From the NCBI RefSeq assembly GCF_003628145.1, contig NZ_RBZV01000008.1, positions 1 through 64,000 of the forward strand: a stretch of DNA of 64,000 nucleotides, given 5' to 3'. The DNA comes from Trinickia fusca. Its GTDB lineage: Bacteria; Pseudomonadota; Gammaproteobacteria; Burkholderiales; Burkholderiaceae. Of this stretch, positions 22,001 through 27,887 are shown piece after piece. Below the pieces are notes generated by a model, which saw only the letters and a list, made by a program, of their open reading frames with translations, was not told where the DNA came from and did no database searches. The translations under genes were made by a program, and so were the position numbers. Numbering within the stretch: position 1 is the first letter of the stretch; each line of letters starts with the position of its first letter.

Positions 22001-22657
22001 GACGTTGGCGGGCGCGCCGAACACTTCGAGCGGCCCGTTCAAGAGACTCGCGAACGCGGTGCCCGTCGAGGTGACCTGGTTGACGATCACGCTCGCCGTG
22101 CGTCCGTTCAGCTTCGGATTCGCGGCAACATTGCCGCCCGTCAGCGACGTCCCCGACATCAAGCTGTTGTTGAGGATCAGCCCGACCGGATCAATGTTGA
22201 AGCTTTGATACTGGTTCAGCGAGATACCGGCTGAATTCGGTGCAGTGATGTTGACGACGGGCACGCCACCGCCAGCGCCTGTCGATTGTGTGAGTGTCGG
22301 TTGGAACGAAATCGGCGCACGCGGATCGACGATCGGCGCCGCCTCCGCCACCTGCATCGCCAAGCGAATGGCGAACGAGACACGCAAGGTAGCGAGATCC
22401 TGCACGACGCGCCAAGCTTCGTCGTCCAGACGCTTGCTGCCAGCGGCCACGACACCAGCAGCGGCCCGTCCCTGCTCGACCGTCACAGTGATGGGACCGA
22501 CGAAGAGCGTGGCGGCCACGACGGCACTTACCGCACGCTGCCACCAACGATAGGCACGCGGCACAGGCGTCATCGCAGCGTCAAGATGCAATTGCTCACG
22601 CGCCACGTCTGCTTGCGCGAGCCGCTGCCAATCACCCCGTCGTGTGGTCTTCTTCAT
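10070..22657 (-). CDS. Giant CdiA/FHA-like contact-dependent inhibition effector with nucleotidyltransferase-like toxin tip
   Basis: This 4195-aa TpsA protein is expected to be exported by the adjacent TpsB and to deliver its C-terminus into neighbouring cells. In order it shows an N-terminal basic region, a hydrophobic segment near 42-57, a TPS domain with an NPNG motif near 223, and about 2000 residues of Ala/Gly/Thr-rich hemagglutinin repeats. An FHA-like distal region follows, then a hydrophobic pretoxin region near 3597-3879 ending in a degenerate VENN-like ALNN, and a ~316-aa variable tip. The tip carries GVRGSSVTG (bases 10346-10372) and SDIDF (10295-10309), the signature arrangement of polymerase-beta-type nucleotidyltransferases. 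I recall similar tips on other polymorphic toxins; the activity is inferred. GTG at 22660 is possible, but ATG at 22657 matches the start of the paralogous copy. Tip DNA has lower GC than the repeats. Confidence 0.93.
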   Translation of the reverse strand: MKKTTRRGDWQRLAQADVAREQLHLDAAMTPVPRAYRWWQRAVSAVVAATLFVGPITVTVEQGRAAAGVVAAGSKRLDDEAWRVVQDLATLRVSFAIRLAMQVAEAAPIVDPRAPISFQPTLTQSTGAGGGVPVVNITAPNSAGISLNQYQSFNIDPVGLILNNSLMSGTSLTGGNVAANPKLNGRTASVIVNQVTSTGTAFASLLNGPLEVFGAPANVIIANPNGIATQGTGFTNTIGVTLTTGTPQFLSSVGGTPTDFTRGQTLGYNVTGGHIQIEGNAGVNGPGSGIEGTVGTIDLIGETIGVNAPLYAGNRINAIAGRQFVSPMAIADTGTTYTTASNGAVNTAAAINAANGASVIANHGFAIDATAFGAMTAGQIQVIGTAAGMGVRTDAQLAAYASDLTLSANGDVTLAGSAAQRQASVQTSGNVTLTGANVGIGGYAINANGDVTSSGTILSGQTLTVTAGGSASLASAQANNDVKVTAGSIVTGAIETKAALSLKAQSGDATLNGPTLSLGTLTVQAARDVNVAGQVAGGGTAVLTGQRDVTVGAALDAVGDTTLTAIAGNVTANANVSSGGTLAVASGQTIDLAAQTVAHKNAMLTAAQDVRLDGSLEVGGTLTANAQRDIAIDGGALSGADASLTAGRHVSIAGVFIGQSNGTVKAGGDLSGAGGLAFGQRAALAAGHDVALTGSLLANGLTVTGANNVALNNVQAGDTLAIEANGLAGAGDVVLNGGVASVGAMTAQAARDVLVNRALAGGAALTLNAQRDVAIAANGSVQSVGGMTLAATGGDATSAGEIDSGAALAIAAGKTIGLTGETRTVGDTTLTAGKGMTLGGLLSGKGAAALKAGGDIVASGANRFAQDVSVTAGGDANLSGSLQGNAIRITGGNGVALNSVQANSTLAVQSNGTDIAVLGGVAALGATTLKAARDVQVAGILLTGGPLGIDAQRDTTVSGAARSIGDLTLTNRIGSLTTTGDVNSGGNLHASAAHSISLGARTMTAQGDTTLTAGQDITLAGALVGKGNGTLKAGGAITGEGASAFGQSATFNAAGDTHLTGLLQANSIQLTSGNDVSLNNVKSGSTLTIRANGGNGGGDLTINGVASATGAASLAAQRDVTLAGSLAGGSTVGVSAKRNIGLTGTLQASGDLALSTVAGSIDSTGTTLAMSGLNAVAGENLNLGGLTAVTKDTTLQSGRNLTIAGTLIGGGSAALTAGGDIGGAGNAAFGQAAVLSATGSIDQTGSIQASTLKATAGNDLTLNNVQTSGMLAAQASGNAGGGDATLTGTVNAAGMVTLQAARDAAVKGGLEGGASVALTGARNVVVSGTAHAASDMTLGATNGDIATTATSALGSGGRIIANAGQDLALGGLVTASGDTALSSGRDLSLSGNVNGKSNGSLIAGRDLSGAGAAAFTGNLTSSSGRDTALSGLLQAASVQLTAAHNASVHDVESASTATLRAKGQAGQGDLTVTGTLGAPGAVSLQAAEDVSIAGKVAGGAAVTVTGARNIAVGGALESLGDMALNAASGNLTATGGINSGGLLIGKSGLDLGLGASTSAVGDATLTAGRNLTLAGTLVGEANGFMSAAGGINGAGTQAFKQRAVLSSGGDIALTGSLQANQIQATGGNDAALNNAQSMTTIAVEAQGHGGQGDARLTGAVAAVGAITMTGARDATSSGTLNSGATVTLSAQRNAAVQGTTAAGDLTLTAVTGDVTTGGAVTTGGALLARAGRDLGLGGQVAASTDAVLNAGSTLALSGALAAQSNGTLTATDMTGAGSAAFGKRATLTASHDVALTGALQAASVQVTGGNNAGLGSVQATAGTLVMTAGGNAGQGDLTLGGNAAALGAAVLKATRDIVAGGAIDSGAAATLTAQRDARVAGDIAATGDLMLTAQAGRASAANVTTKGNLTASAGDSLAFSGLTTAGGNAALGAGKDMTLAGGIGAQGAGELTAGGNLTAGSAAFGQTAKLRSGGTIAVTGALNANGALDALAGADLTLGSVKTNDALTLQAKGGNGAGDVTVGGTTSSGKAMQVSAARDAALNGAVTSLDAATLTAQRNLTLGGPLTANGKTVLTATTGALNAAGSITTASGLSAVSGGAMSLNDALVNGDTSLNAGGDMRLAGTLFGLGSGTLVAGGNLTGGAALSYAKDMTASAAQNLALGAIQGAGALTAHAGGDLSLGAVTVSGDGALTATRGSVTLNGAAMTGGALTVQAAQNLTASGIGSVGAVTLTAANGNLTASSVSSNSDATLRAGQALALTGTSKIGGNASLTGGSVTLGGTLTGSKNVTVAASQGALDASAAQLNVTGDVQLSGVNVSTGGVIAGGRLSAQASSQLVLNGSTIAAGAVTLGGRDGLQNNGKVLAGGALEVNAGALTNAAGASLASTIGTTVNASSMRNAGLINGPTTTVNVTHSLVNSGGAVMGTHAVNVTAGQLDNSNGLLFAGDPKTSGPTTGDVSLTVTGGAGAFDNTGGRLLAQRNATLNLSNTAFDASGAGGGTISAGGTLGMTVQSLSLGGDWNVVANGTTINALQSFSNAGTLTSSGMLTIASNGALNNSGKIIGGTDVALSGAISNAAGAVLHADHDLNLSGSVTNRGTVEASNNVNVNGGSYDNQGALTQALGNLSFNLSGSLLNNGGTLQATHDIAIHAAQVVNDQVGGGGVTSNTRTVADAEVLWQTVIGLTSTFRDDATGMGKTGGHFWHLIQKDATLGDLLSPTGWASPNWARYAPIHRNGTPFDIPFATPVADSGNVTFALVDGAGWRVDTGNIPGTVERRTVALPTVTETSTTQQGGTAGIISAGGNLQLTANGLSNRGGQIGAGGNFTLNLQSLDNGAVASSVAQQTTYQVDQNSLNAFMATLQSMGSGFVDAGDPRITDTKIRLGIRIDMSGGVRPPMAFTPQGASRVTTVTTSGTTGLIVAAGDMVFSGGSNLTNAGTIYAGRDLSIASGTLTNQGGYSQQYTTSASCAAGVAKEACGAATSVHDAKTAHTTFGYEQDNATISAGRDLVIAAGQINNTYGNLLAGRDLIIGGVGTTANSTTPASTLTNTSGNIVAGRDIQLNVSGKITNTLPPPAKIHENYGTKEKYAGCMTAGGYKESYCEGYVDQQSANSSVISAGQNLTIEAGSLTNIGSLISAGNLAKVDVAGPVVNSAQTLNAYWHSHWVQKTGWFSSDKRHDIWACGSAAECTALYGSAYTNVGGVIDPPTPLGNIAATIQAPNLNVTSGGQIVNVGNVIGQQVTLAGTKLVNGITGNTYTPQVGHPSQVISLSPVTTPGLNLSIPNTVGGKLPPSQAPNAKQGAATYVESNIAQTSMANIGPQTLLDNLPANLKPATTLFYYNPQAEDLRLQQAALTQTGQASFVNGLSYDAKNQLSVTDQSKLVLYQNALDYSKANNLKLGTALTQAQVGALDKPMLWYVEQTVPEPGCTVSGDGASCPMTTVLMPQVYLPSSTQALSAGGNIIGQNVTLNFKDSVLNTGTVSASDTLVVKTGTLTNRQNSVDVGEIWQKVDKGYVKTTGTQAQSGGFMSAANLELDADEVHQIGGALQKLNADGSVDQAGTQALLGHLQAQLGGSFTQSTVTDHLHTEFVKEGGGLPPVAVMAIAIAASIVTGGTAGVALAGSMGFGAGTLGAAVVSAAVGGMAGSAAGQLAAGDGINFGQVIEAGAIAAVTAGLTRGINYTSANGFSLSGLSDKISPNSLGSLAGIQSAGNALPGGVTQAASAAASNLPQQLAAMGATAAISAGVQTAVMGGSFGQALKGSLISQAAAAGAEEIGDKFDGGKDSWGTIEDPTYVMAHAALGCAVSAASGTGCAGGAIGGATSALASPWLTYGVSQTGLSDSVQNALVAGLATLAGGTAANLLGADSTAGAVAAQNEALNNTLQHKDKVLAAIKKTLSMNRTLAAKYSADTLLKAAENVYGAGGGKDGMNIWRNEADAKAATAQRGTTYYRDAQGNFVERWNVPVGAEDVARNIVDNAAYTYGPQYAGVAHDNFGQLMSSWEKSFGSDPSSNFQGVSEAAAMGGLGAFGSIAKKDGAALATATDRAVVTGSAGVTGVPANGATRTVPLGFTADAQFHAAAQDLQNALTESGITDATIGVRGSSVTGNSLTKGTTFGPQSDIDFYIESKQLTDGYTTSKNIPGFVHPGKILPDYPLLQDWAHTWSNTLGRDVTPGAFVPGKLPSQPSIVVKPIGHAGG

Positions 22658-22660
22658 CAC

Positions 22661-22770
22661 TTGGTCTTTCTTCTTGTTCGTTTTGTGTGCTGCTTACGCG
22701 AGGTCTCGTCCTCTCGTACGACGAGCCGCCACCCTCTCCGGCGGCGGCTTCTTTGCTTGCTTCGGCTTCG
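22661..22770. promoter_or_regulatory. Spacer between prolyl isomerase gene and giant cdiA-like gene, with stem-loop
   Basis: This 110-base gap holds an inverted repeat with arms AGCCGCC (22724-22730) and GGCGGCT (22743-22749), and a second short one around CTCGT/ACGAG. There is no T-run on the minus strand, so it does not look like a full terminator. It could attenuate or stabilise the transcript where the operon passes from transporter/chaperone genes to the very long effector gene. The last ~20 bases before the cdiA start are conserved with the leader of the second giant gene (9550-9567). Confidence 0.4.
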
Positions 22771-23709
22771 TTACTGCTGGATGTGCGCGTTCTTGACGAG
22801 ATCGATCACGACCTCGGCAGTCGCCTTCTCGACAGCGACTTGCTCGAGCTGCTTGCGCAGCATGTCCTTCGATTGATCGAACGGAGGAATCTGCGTCGGA
22901 CGTTCCTGATCGACGCGGACGATCCAGAACGCGTCACCCACTTGCACCGGCGTGCTCGACACGGCACCCTGCGGCAGTTTCACGAGCGCCTCGGCGAGCG
23001 GTTGCGGCCAGTTCTGCGTGTTGCCCGCCGTGATCGGCGTCTTGAACGAAATCCAGTTCAACGCACCGCCCTGGGCAGCATTCGGCCCTTGGCTGTATTG
23101 CTTCGCGAGCTGCGCAAAGTCGGTGCCCTTCTTCAGTTCGGCGAGAACCTTATTCGCCGTGTCGGCATCCTTCACTGCGATCACACTCGACTTGTATTCG
23201 TTCTGGCCAAGCGTGGCGACGACGGCGTCGTACTTCGCCTTCACGTCGGCATCGGTGACGGGCGCGGGCTTCACCTGATCACGCAGATAGGCCTGCGTCA
23301 TCGCGAGCGCCTTCGCTTGCTCGACGATGGCGATCACCTGCGGACGCGTGTCGTAGTGCGCCTTCAACGCGGCCTGCCGGAACAACTCGCGTGCGATCAG
23401 CTGATTCTTGACGCCAGCACGCGACGTGGGCGTATCAGGCACGTTCGAGGCACGCAGTGCCTCTTCGAGCTGATCTTGCGTAATGAGCACGTCGTTCACG
23501 CGCGCAACAGCATTCGCGGGCAACGGACCCGAGGCCGCTTGAGATTGCGTGGCAGCACTCTCGTCATGCGACTTCGCTTGCGCCTTTTTAGCTGCATGCG
23601 CGGCAGGCATCGTCGACATGAGCAGTGCCGCAGCGAGCGCGAAATGGGCGATGCCAGCAGCGCCGAGCATCGAAGTGAGCCGAGACGGCGTCGTGTTTCG
23701 AGTAGTCAT
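22771..23709 (-). CDS. Periplasmic parvulin-type peptidyl-prolyl isomerase
   Basis: This 312-aa protein has an N-terminal signal peptide (hydrophobic stretch ending at a PAAHAA site, then a Lys/Ser/Gln-rich linker). A SurA/PrsA-like helical region follows, then a PpiC-type parvulin domain around residues 165-265 (segments like GTDFAQLAKQYSQGP and GGALNWI), and a short helical tail. It would catalyse proline isomerisation and act as a periplasmic chaperone. Its ribosome site (AAAGGA) overlaps the transporter stop codon and the gap is 10 bases, so it is cotranscribed with the TPS transporter and upstream of the giant exoprotein. In Bordetella the parvulin Par27 is known to bind filamentous hemagglutinin. 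By analogy this enzyme probably keeps the giant TpsA proteins unfolded before export. Confidence 0.88.
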   Translation of the reverse strand: MTTRNTTPSRLTSMLGAAGIAHFALAAALLMSTMPAAHAAKKAQAKSHDESAATQSQAASGPLPANAVARVNDVLITQDQLEEALRASNVPDTPTSRAGVKNQLIARELFRQAALKAHYDTRPQVIAIVEQAKALAMTQAYLRDQVKPAPVTDADVKAKYDAVVATLGQNEYKSSVIAVKDADTANKVLAELKKGTDFAQLAKQYSQGPNAAQGGALNWISFKTPITAGNTQNWPQPLAEALVKLPQGAVSSTPVQVGDAFWIVRVDQERPTQIPPFDQSKDMLRKQLEQVAVEKATAEVVIDLVKNAHIQQ

Positions 23710-23719
23710 CTGTTTTCCT

Positions 23720-25540
23720 TTATTCGGACCAGTTAAGCGTGGCGAGCAACAAGGTCGCCTTCTTGCCGAGCGCAGCCGGCTGGATCAACGATTGCCCGAG
23801 CAGCACTTCACCCGAGATCGTTTGCTTCTTGATATGCCATTGCAGGCGAGCGCCGATGCCCGCACCGGCCAGTGTCGGCCAGCCGCCCTGCGCGACGAGA
23901 TGGGCCTTGCCGCCATCGACGAACACGTAAGGCTCGATGCGCGCGTCATGCCATGCCGGCGCGTTTTGCCAAGCCGCCTCGTTGCGCACATAAAAGCCGC
24001 TATCGCCGCTGATGCCGCCTTCGGTGAAGCCGCGCACGGAGTCCATGCCGCCGAGAAAAAACTGTTCGTTGCCGAAGAGCGCAACACTGCTGTATTGCGC
24101 ACGCAGCGTGCCGCGATAGGTCCAGGCCGTGGGCCCGAGCGTGCCGAGCGCGAACTGCAGCGTGCCGGTGGCGTCGTACTTCGTGAATTGCCCGTGCGCG
24201 TCTGCGCCGGCGATATCGGTGCCGTCGTGCGTCGCGCCAAGCCACGTGAGCCCGCGCGACACGCCGACATCCCAAGTCGCCGCCGCGCCTTGCTCATGCA
24301 CGGCGAAGCGACGCAGACCATTGAGCCCCACGCGCAGCACCGTCAAGTTTTGCGGATCGAGAAAGAAGCCGTTGATGCTGCGTTCGACGCGCAGCTTGTT
24401 CAGCGTCACGTCAGCAGCAAGACTGCCCGCGCTCGAACGCATGAGCACGTCGTTCCAGCCAAGCATCTGGCTGAACGTGCGGCCTTCGAGCAGCGCCGTA
24501 TCACCGATGGCTTGCTGATACTCCGACACGGACGTCGTGTAGCTGAACGTCTGATACCCAAAGGGCACGGCCGCGGAGAACACGAGCGCGTTCGTGTCAT
24601 CGGTGCCGATGTAGGACAGCGACATCGATTCCTGCAAGCCGATCAGATTGTCGGCCTCGGCACTCGCCCGATAGCGAAGCGTGCCCGTCTGCGAACTGCC
24701 GTAGTTGTCGATGCCAAAGTCGTAATAGAAGCGGTCGCCGTAATGGTTGGTGAGCGCGACGATCGAATCGCCGGGCACCTGCCCGGGCAGGATCTGGATT
24801 TCGGCTTGGTTGCGACGCAGCCGATTGAGCTGGTCGACGCCTTGTTCGAGATCAGGCAGGCGCAACACGTCGCCGCGCTTGTCGCCGAAAGCCCAGGCCG
24901 TGCCCGCATCAGTGACGAGGCCACCGCCATGCGTCTTCCAGAACTCCCACCACTTCTCGTTGGGATCACGCGGGGAGAGCGACACGCCGTTGAGCGTAAA
25001 CGCCGCGACACGGCCCGCCACGATGTTGATCTTGAGCGTGCCGGACGCGAGATTCTGCGCGCCGAGATAGGCGCGCGTCGTGATGTAACCCTGCGCGATG
25101 AACGCCTCGGTCAAACGACGGAGCAACAAGTTGATGCGGTTACGGCCGAGCTGCTTGCCGATGAAGGGCTGCGCAACGGCATCGAGCTCGCGTGCCGCGA
25201 GAACCTTGTCGCCGAGAAATTCGATGTGCTCGATCTTGAAGGTTGGCTCGACGTCGGGCAGCGTCTCCACGTCCGCACCGGCCGGCAGGTTCGGCAAGGC
25301 GGGCATCTCGGGCGCGGCGATCTGCGCGGGTGCCTGCTGCACCTGCTGCTCGCGTTGCCGATCACGCTGCTCCCGCAACAAACGTTGCGCCGGATCTTGC
25401 TCGGGCCGCACGGGCGCCAGCGAGGACAGCGCGGCGCTGCCAGCCGTTTGCGCGAGCGCGTGTGTCGCCAACGTGCCGGCCACCATGCCGGCGCCGCACA
25501 CGGCGAGGCGCGAGAGGCGATGCTGCATAGTCCGCTTCAT
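23720..25540 (-). CDS. Two-partner-secretion outer-membrane transporter (TpsB; FhaC/ShlB/CdiB family)
   Basis: This 606-aa Omp85-superfamily pore translocates TpsA proteins across the outer membrane. After a signal peptide (cleavage near THALA-QT) comes a Gln/Arg-rich linker, two POTRA domains (roughly residues 85-250), and a 16-strand beta-barrel. The L6-loop motif VRGF is at residue 502, and an FVDGG motif follows about 40 residues later. The ATG at 25540 starts 8 bases after the preceding exoprotein gene stops. An alternative ATG at 25564 would overlap that gene, but 25540 gives the better signal peptide. It sits between a short TpsA and the isomerase-plus-giant-TpsA genes and is the only TpsB in the window, so it may serve all of them. 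The order B then A differs from the A-I-B order typical of Burkholderia CDI loci. Confidence 0.93.
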   Translation of the reverse strand: MKRTMQHRLSRLAVCGAGMVAGTLATHALAQTAGSAALSSLAPVRPEQDPAQRLLREQRDRQREQQVQQAPAQIAAPEMPALPNLPAGADVETLPDVEPTFKIEHIEFLGDKVLAARELDAVAQPFIGKQLGRNRINLLLRRLTEAFIAQGYITTRAYLGAQNLASGTLKINIVAGRVAAFTLNGVSLSPRDPNEKWWEFWKTHGGGLVTDAGTAWAFGDKRGDVLRLPDLEQGVDQLNRLRRNQAEIQILPGQVPGDSIVALTNHYGDRFYYDFGIDNYGSSQTGTLRYRASAEADNLIGLQESMSLSYIGTDDTNALVFSAAVPFGYQTFSYTTSVSEYQQAIGDTALLEGRTFSQMLGWNDVLMRSSAGSLAADVTLNKLRVERSINGFFLDPQNLTVLRVGLNGLRRFAVHEQGAAATWDVGVSRGLTWLGATHDGTDIAGADAHGQFTKYDATGTLQFALGTLGPTAWTYRGTLRAQYSSVALFGNEQFFLGGMDSVRGFTEGGISGDSGFYVRNEAAWQNAPAWHDARIEPYVFVDGGKAHLVAQGGWPTLAGAGIGARLQWHIKKQTISGEVLLGQSLIQPAALGKKATLLLATLNWSE

Positions 25541-25548
25541 AGACCGAC

Positions 25549-27648
25549 TCACAGCCCGAACCATGAAACGAGCCCGATGTGATTGTGCGTGCCGACCGTC
25601 ACCGGCTGCGTGTAACGCGGGCGAATCGTGATGAGGCCCTTCGCGGCGTTCACGCCGCCCGGCGCGCTGATCACGCCGCCGTCGATGTCGCCCTCGCCCG
25701 TCAGATGCACCTGCCCTGAGCCGGCCGAAAAGATGCCACCGGTATCGGCCGCATAAATCGCTGCCCACGTACTGCCGAACCAGGCTTTTAGATCGTTCGC
25801 GCGGTTGAACGCGTTGTAGCCGGTCACCGCTTGCGCCAGTGTCTTCGGCGCATCGAGCGTGAGCGTGCCGGCCGTGGCGAGCACGACACCGCCCGTGTTC
25901 GTGATTTGCGTCCCGGCTTTGAGCGCGATGTCTTGCTTGGCCTCGATCACACCGCCAAACGACTGCACGTTGCTCGACGCGCTCGAATGGCAAAGGATGA
26001 AGCAGGACTGGTGATAGCTCGCTTCCCCCGTGAACGTGGCTTGTGTCGTCAGCAACTGATTGGCGGTGATCGAAATCGAGCCGCCATTCGAGAGAATCGA
26101 ACCGCCTGCGTTCGAGACGTTGTTCGCATGGATCGTCACATCGCCCGTGTCACCGCCCGCGCTGATGTAGGCGAGCTTGGACGGATCGACGAGTTGGCCG
26201 TAGTCGACCGAGAAGCCATTCGAGTGATGCGAGAGGAAGAGGATATGGCGGCCGTGATTCGAATAGTACGAGACAGTACCGCCGTTGGCGCCAGCCGTAT
26301 GGTCGGAGAGATTGACGAGGTCGCCGCTCGTGACGATCGAGACGTTCTTGTTCGAGAGGATGCGCGAGTTCTCGTTGGTCAGATTGCCGCCTGCCGTCAC
26401 GGAAACGTCGTCGTTCATGCCGAACAGCACACCGAGCTGCGTGCTCGGCAGGGACTGATTCGCGATGTTGCCCGTTGCATTGAGCGTGACGGCGCCGAGC
26501 GAATCCGTGTCGCCCGTGGTCCTGGCCTGCCCTTGCACGAGCGAGCCGACGTTCGTGATGTCGCCCGTGCTCTTGAGCACGATGCCAGCCGTGGACGAAG
26601 CCACGGTCGAACCCAGGCCTCGGACGCCCGTCTGCAGGGTCAAACCGTTGCTGATCAATTTGACACTGCCACCGGCCATGAGGCCGCTACCGCTGAAGGT
26701 GATGGCATCCTGCGCCTGCAGACTCGCATTGCCTGCGACGGAGATCGTGCTGTCGGCAAACTGCACGCTGCCGTTCGACGCGAGCGTGAAATCGCCGAGC
26801 GAGGCATTCATCGCGCCGGCGCTGCGCACACCGGGGCCACGATCGGTGACGATCAACTGAATGCGACCGCTCGTGAGGCTCCCCGCCGCGCTGATATCGA
26901 CCGCGAATGAACTCGCCGTCGCGGGTGCTGCATTCGTCTGGACATTCAGCCAGTCGTTGGCGTTGTCCCCAGGTGAAACGCCGGTGTTCAGCGTGGTCTG
27001 GCTCGTTCCCGCGACCGTCCGTACATAGGCAGTGGGGGACGTGAAGCCGTTGTTCACCGCCCCGTTGATCAGAACGTTCTTCGCGATCAGATCGAGCCCG
27101 ATCAGTGCGCTCGCAAGCCCCTGCGGGCCGACGACGATCGTGCCGCCGGTCGTGCCCAGCGCGATGTTGCGCTGAATGATACCGGGAGCGATTTGTAGAT
27201 CGTTGAAGCTGACTTGCCCTGTCGTCAACGCGACACGGCCGGTATTGAAGAACGAGCCGCCGTTGACGGTAATGCCGTTCGGATTGGCTAGCACGACGTT
27301 TGCACGCGGCCCACTCACCGCGATCTCGCCTTCGATGAGGCTCGGGTTCGTGCTCGTGACCTGATTGACGATCGTGCGCGCGTTGATGCCGACGTTATTG
27401 AGCGTCGCACCGCTCGAGCCGACGTTGAACGAACTGTAGGTGTTCTGCGATACGCCACCGTAAGCCGGTGCGATGCTGACCACCTGTCGGCCGTTGGCCC
27501 CGATCGATACGGTTGTAGCTGTACCGCCATCGGGAACGATCCCGGCAGCAGCGGCCCAAGTGGGGCATACAGCAGACAAAAAGAAAAAAGCTCCCGCCGT
27601 GCGCAGGCCCTCAAGGCTTGCGCACCGGGTCCCGATCCGGCTAGTCAT
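25549..27648 (-). CDS. Short TpsA-like hemagglutinin exoprotein with TPS domain
   Basis: This 699-aa protein is the first gene of the secretion operon. It has a signal sequence (hydrophobic AGAFFFLSAV, cleavage near TWAAA), then a TPS domain with an NPNGI motif near residue 132 and the typical beta-helix pattern. FHA-type repeats continue to the end. There is no pretoxin region, VENN-like motif or toxin domain; the protein simply ends in IGLVSWFGL. It is therefore more likely a secreted or surface adhesin, or an accessory filament, than a CDI effector. It contains a closely spaced Cys pair (CFILC). The gene lies 8 bases upstream of tpsB, so it is almost certainly cotranscribed and is the natural partner of that transporter. 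It could also be a shortened remnant of a longer adhesin. Confidence 0.87.
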   Translation of the reverse strand: MTSRIGTRCASLEGLRTAGAFFFLSAVCPTWAAAAGIVPDGGTATTVSIGANGRQVVSIAPAYGGVSQNTYSSFNVGSSGATLNNVGINARTIVNQVTSTNPSLIEGEIAVSGPRANVVLANPNGITVNGGSFFNTGRVALTTGQVSFNDLQIAPGIIQRNIALGTTGGTIVVGPQGLASALIGLDLIAKNVLINGAVNNGFTSPTAYVRTVAGTSQTTLNTGVSPGDNANDWLNVQTNAAPATASSFAVDISAAGSLTSGRIQLIVTDRGPGVRSAGAMNASLGDFTLASNGSVQFADSTISVAGNASLQAQDAITFSGSGLMAGGSVKLISNGLTLQTGVRGLGSTVASSTAGIVLKSTGDITNVGSLVQGQARTTGDTDSLGAVTLNATGNIANQSLPSTQLGVLFGMNDDVSVTAGGNLTNENSRILSNKNVSIVTSGDLVNLSDHTAGANGGTVSYYSNHGRHILFLSHHSNGFSVDYGQLVDPSKLAYISAGGDTGDVTIHANNVSNAGGSILSNGGSISITANQLLTTQATFTGEASYHQSCFILCHSSASSNVQSFGGVIEAKQDIALKAGTQITNTGGVVLATAGTLTLDAPKTLAQAVTGYNAFNRANDLKAWFGSTWAAIYAADTGGIFSAGSGQVHLTGEGDIDGGVISAPGGVNAAKGLITIRPRYTQPVTVGTHNHIGLVSWFGL

Positions 27649-27887
27649 CTGTCTTGGTCTTCCGCGCTCAGCAGGCCGCGTGGCTATCGAGGCATCTAGT
27701 TATAGGGCAAGTATCAATTCAACCTTGCTTCACCTAGCCGTTTTCGGCAGGACCTCTAAATTCTTTAGGTCTTCGAATAGAATATTTCGTCTATTCATCT
27801 TTCATTTTCACTACAATTATTTCCACTACATTTCATTGAACTTCGCTTTATTTCGCAATCCTTTCTATTTCTTTCATATTGCCGACT
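27649..27887. promoter_or_regulatory. AT-rich divergent regulatory region upstream of the secretion operon and hyi
   Basis: This 239-base AT-rich stretch lies between divergent genes in an otherwise GC-rich window. It contains an inverted repeat GAATAG/CTATTC with a 10-base spacer (27775-27796), a bulged palindrome GACC..GGTC (27751-27771), and a direct repeat CACTACA at 27809 and 27824 (15-base period). On the minus strand a TATAAC box is visible about 60 bases before the short tpsA start, with only a weak -35. These are candidate operator and activator sites for the secretion operon; no specific regulator is implied. Confidence 0.5.

Noticed and set aside
23549-25582. 677-codon plus-strand open frame opposite tpsB
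   Set aside because: The minus-strand frame has a signal peptide, POTRA domains and VRGF. The plus-strand product is an Arg/His-rich shadow with no domain.
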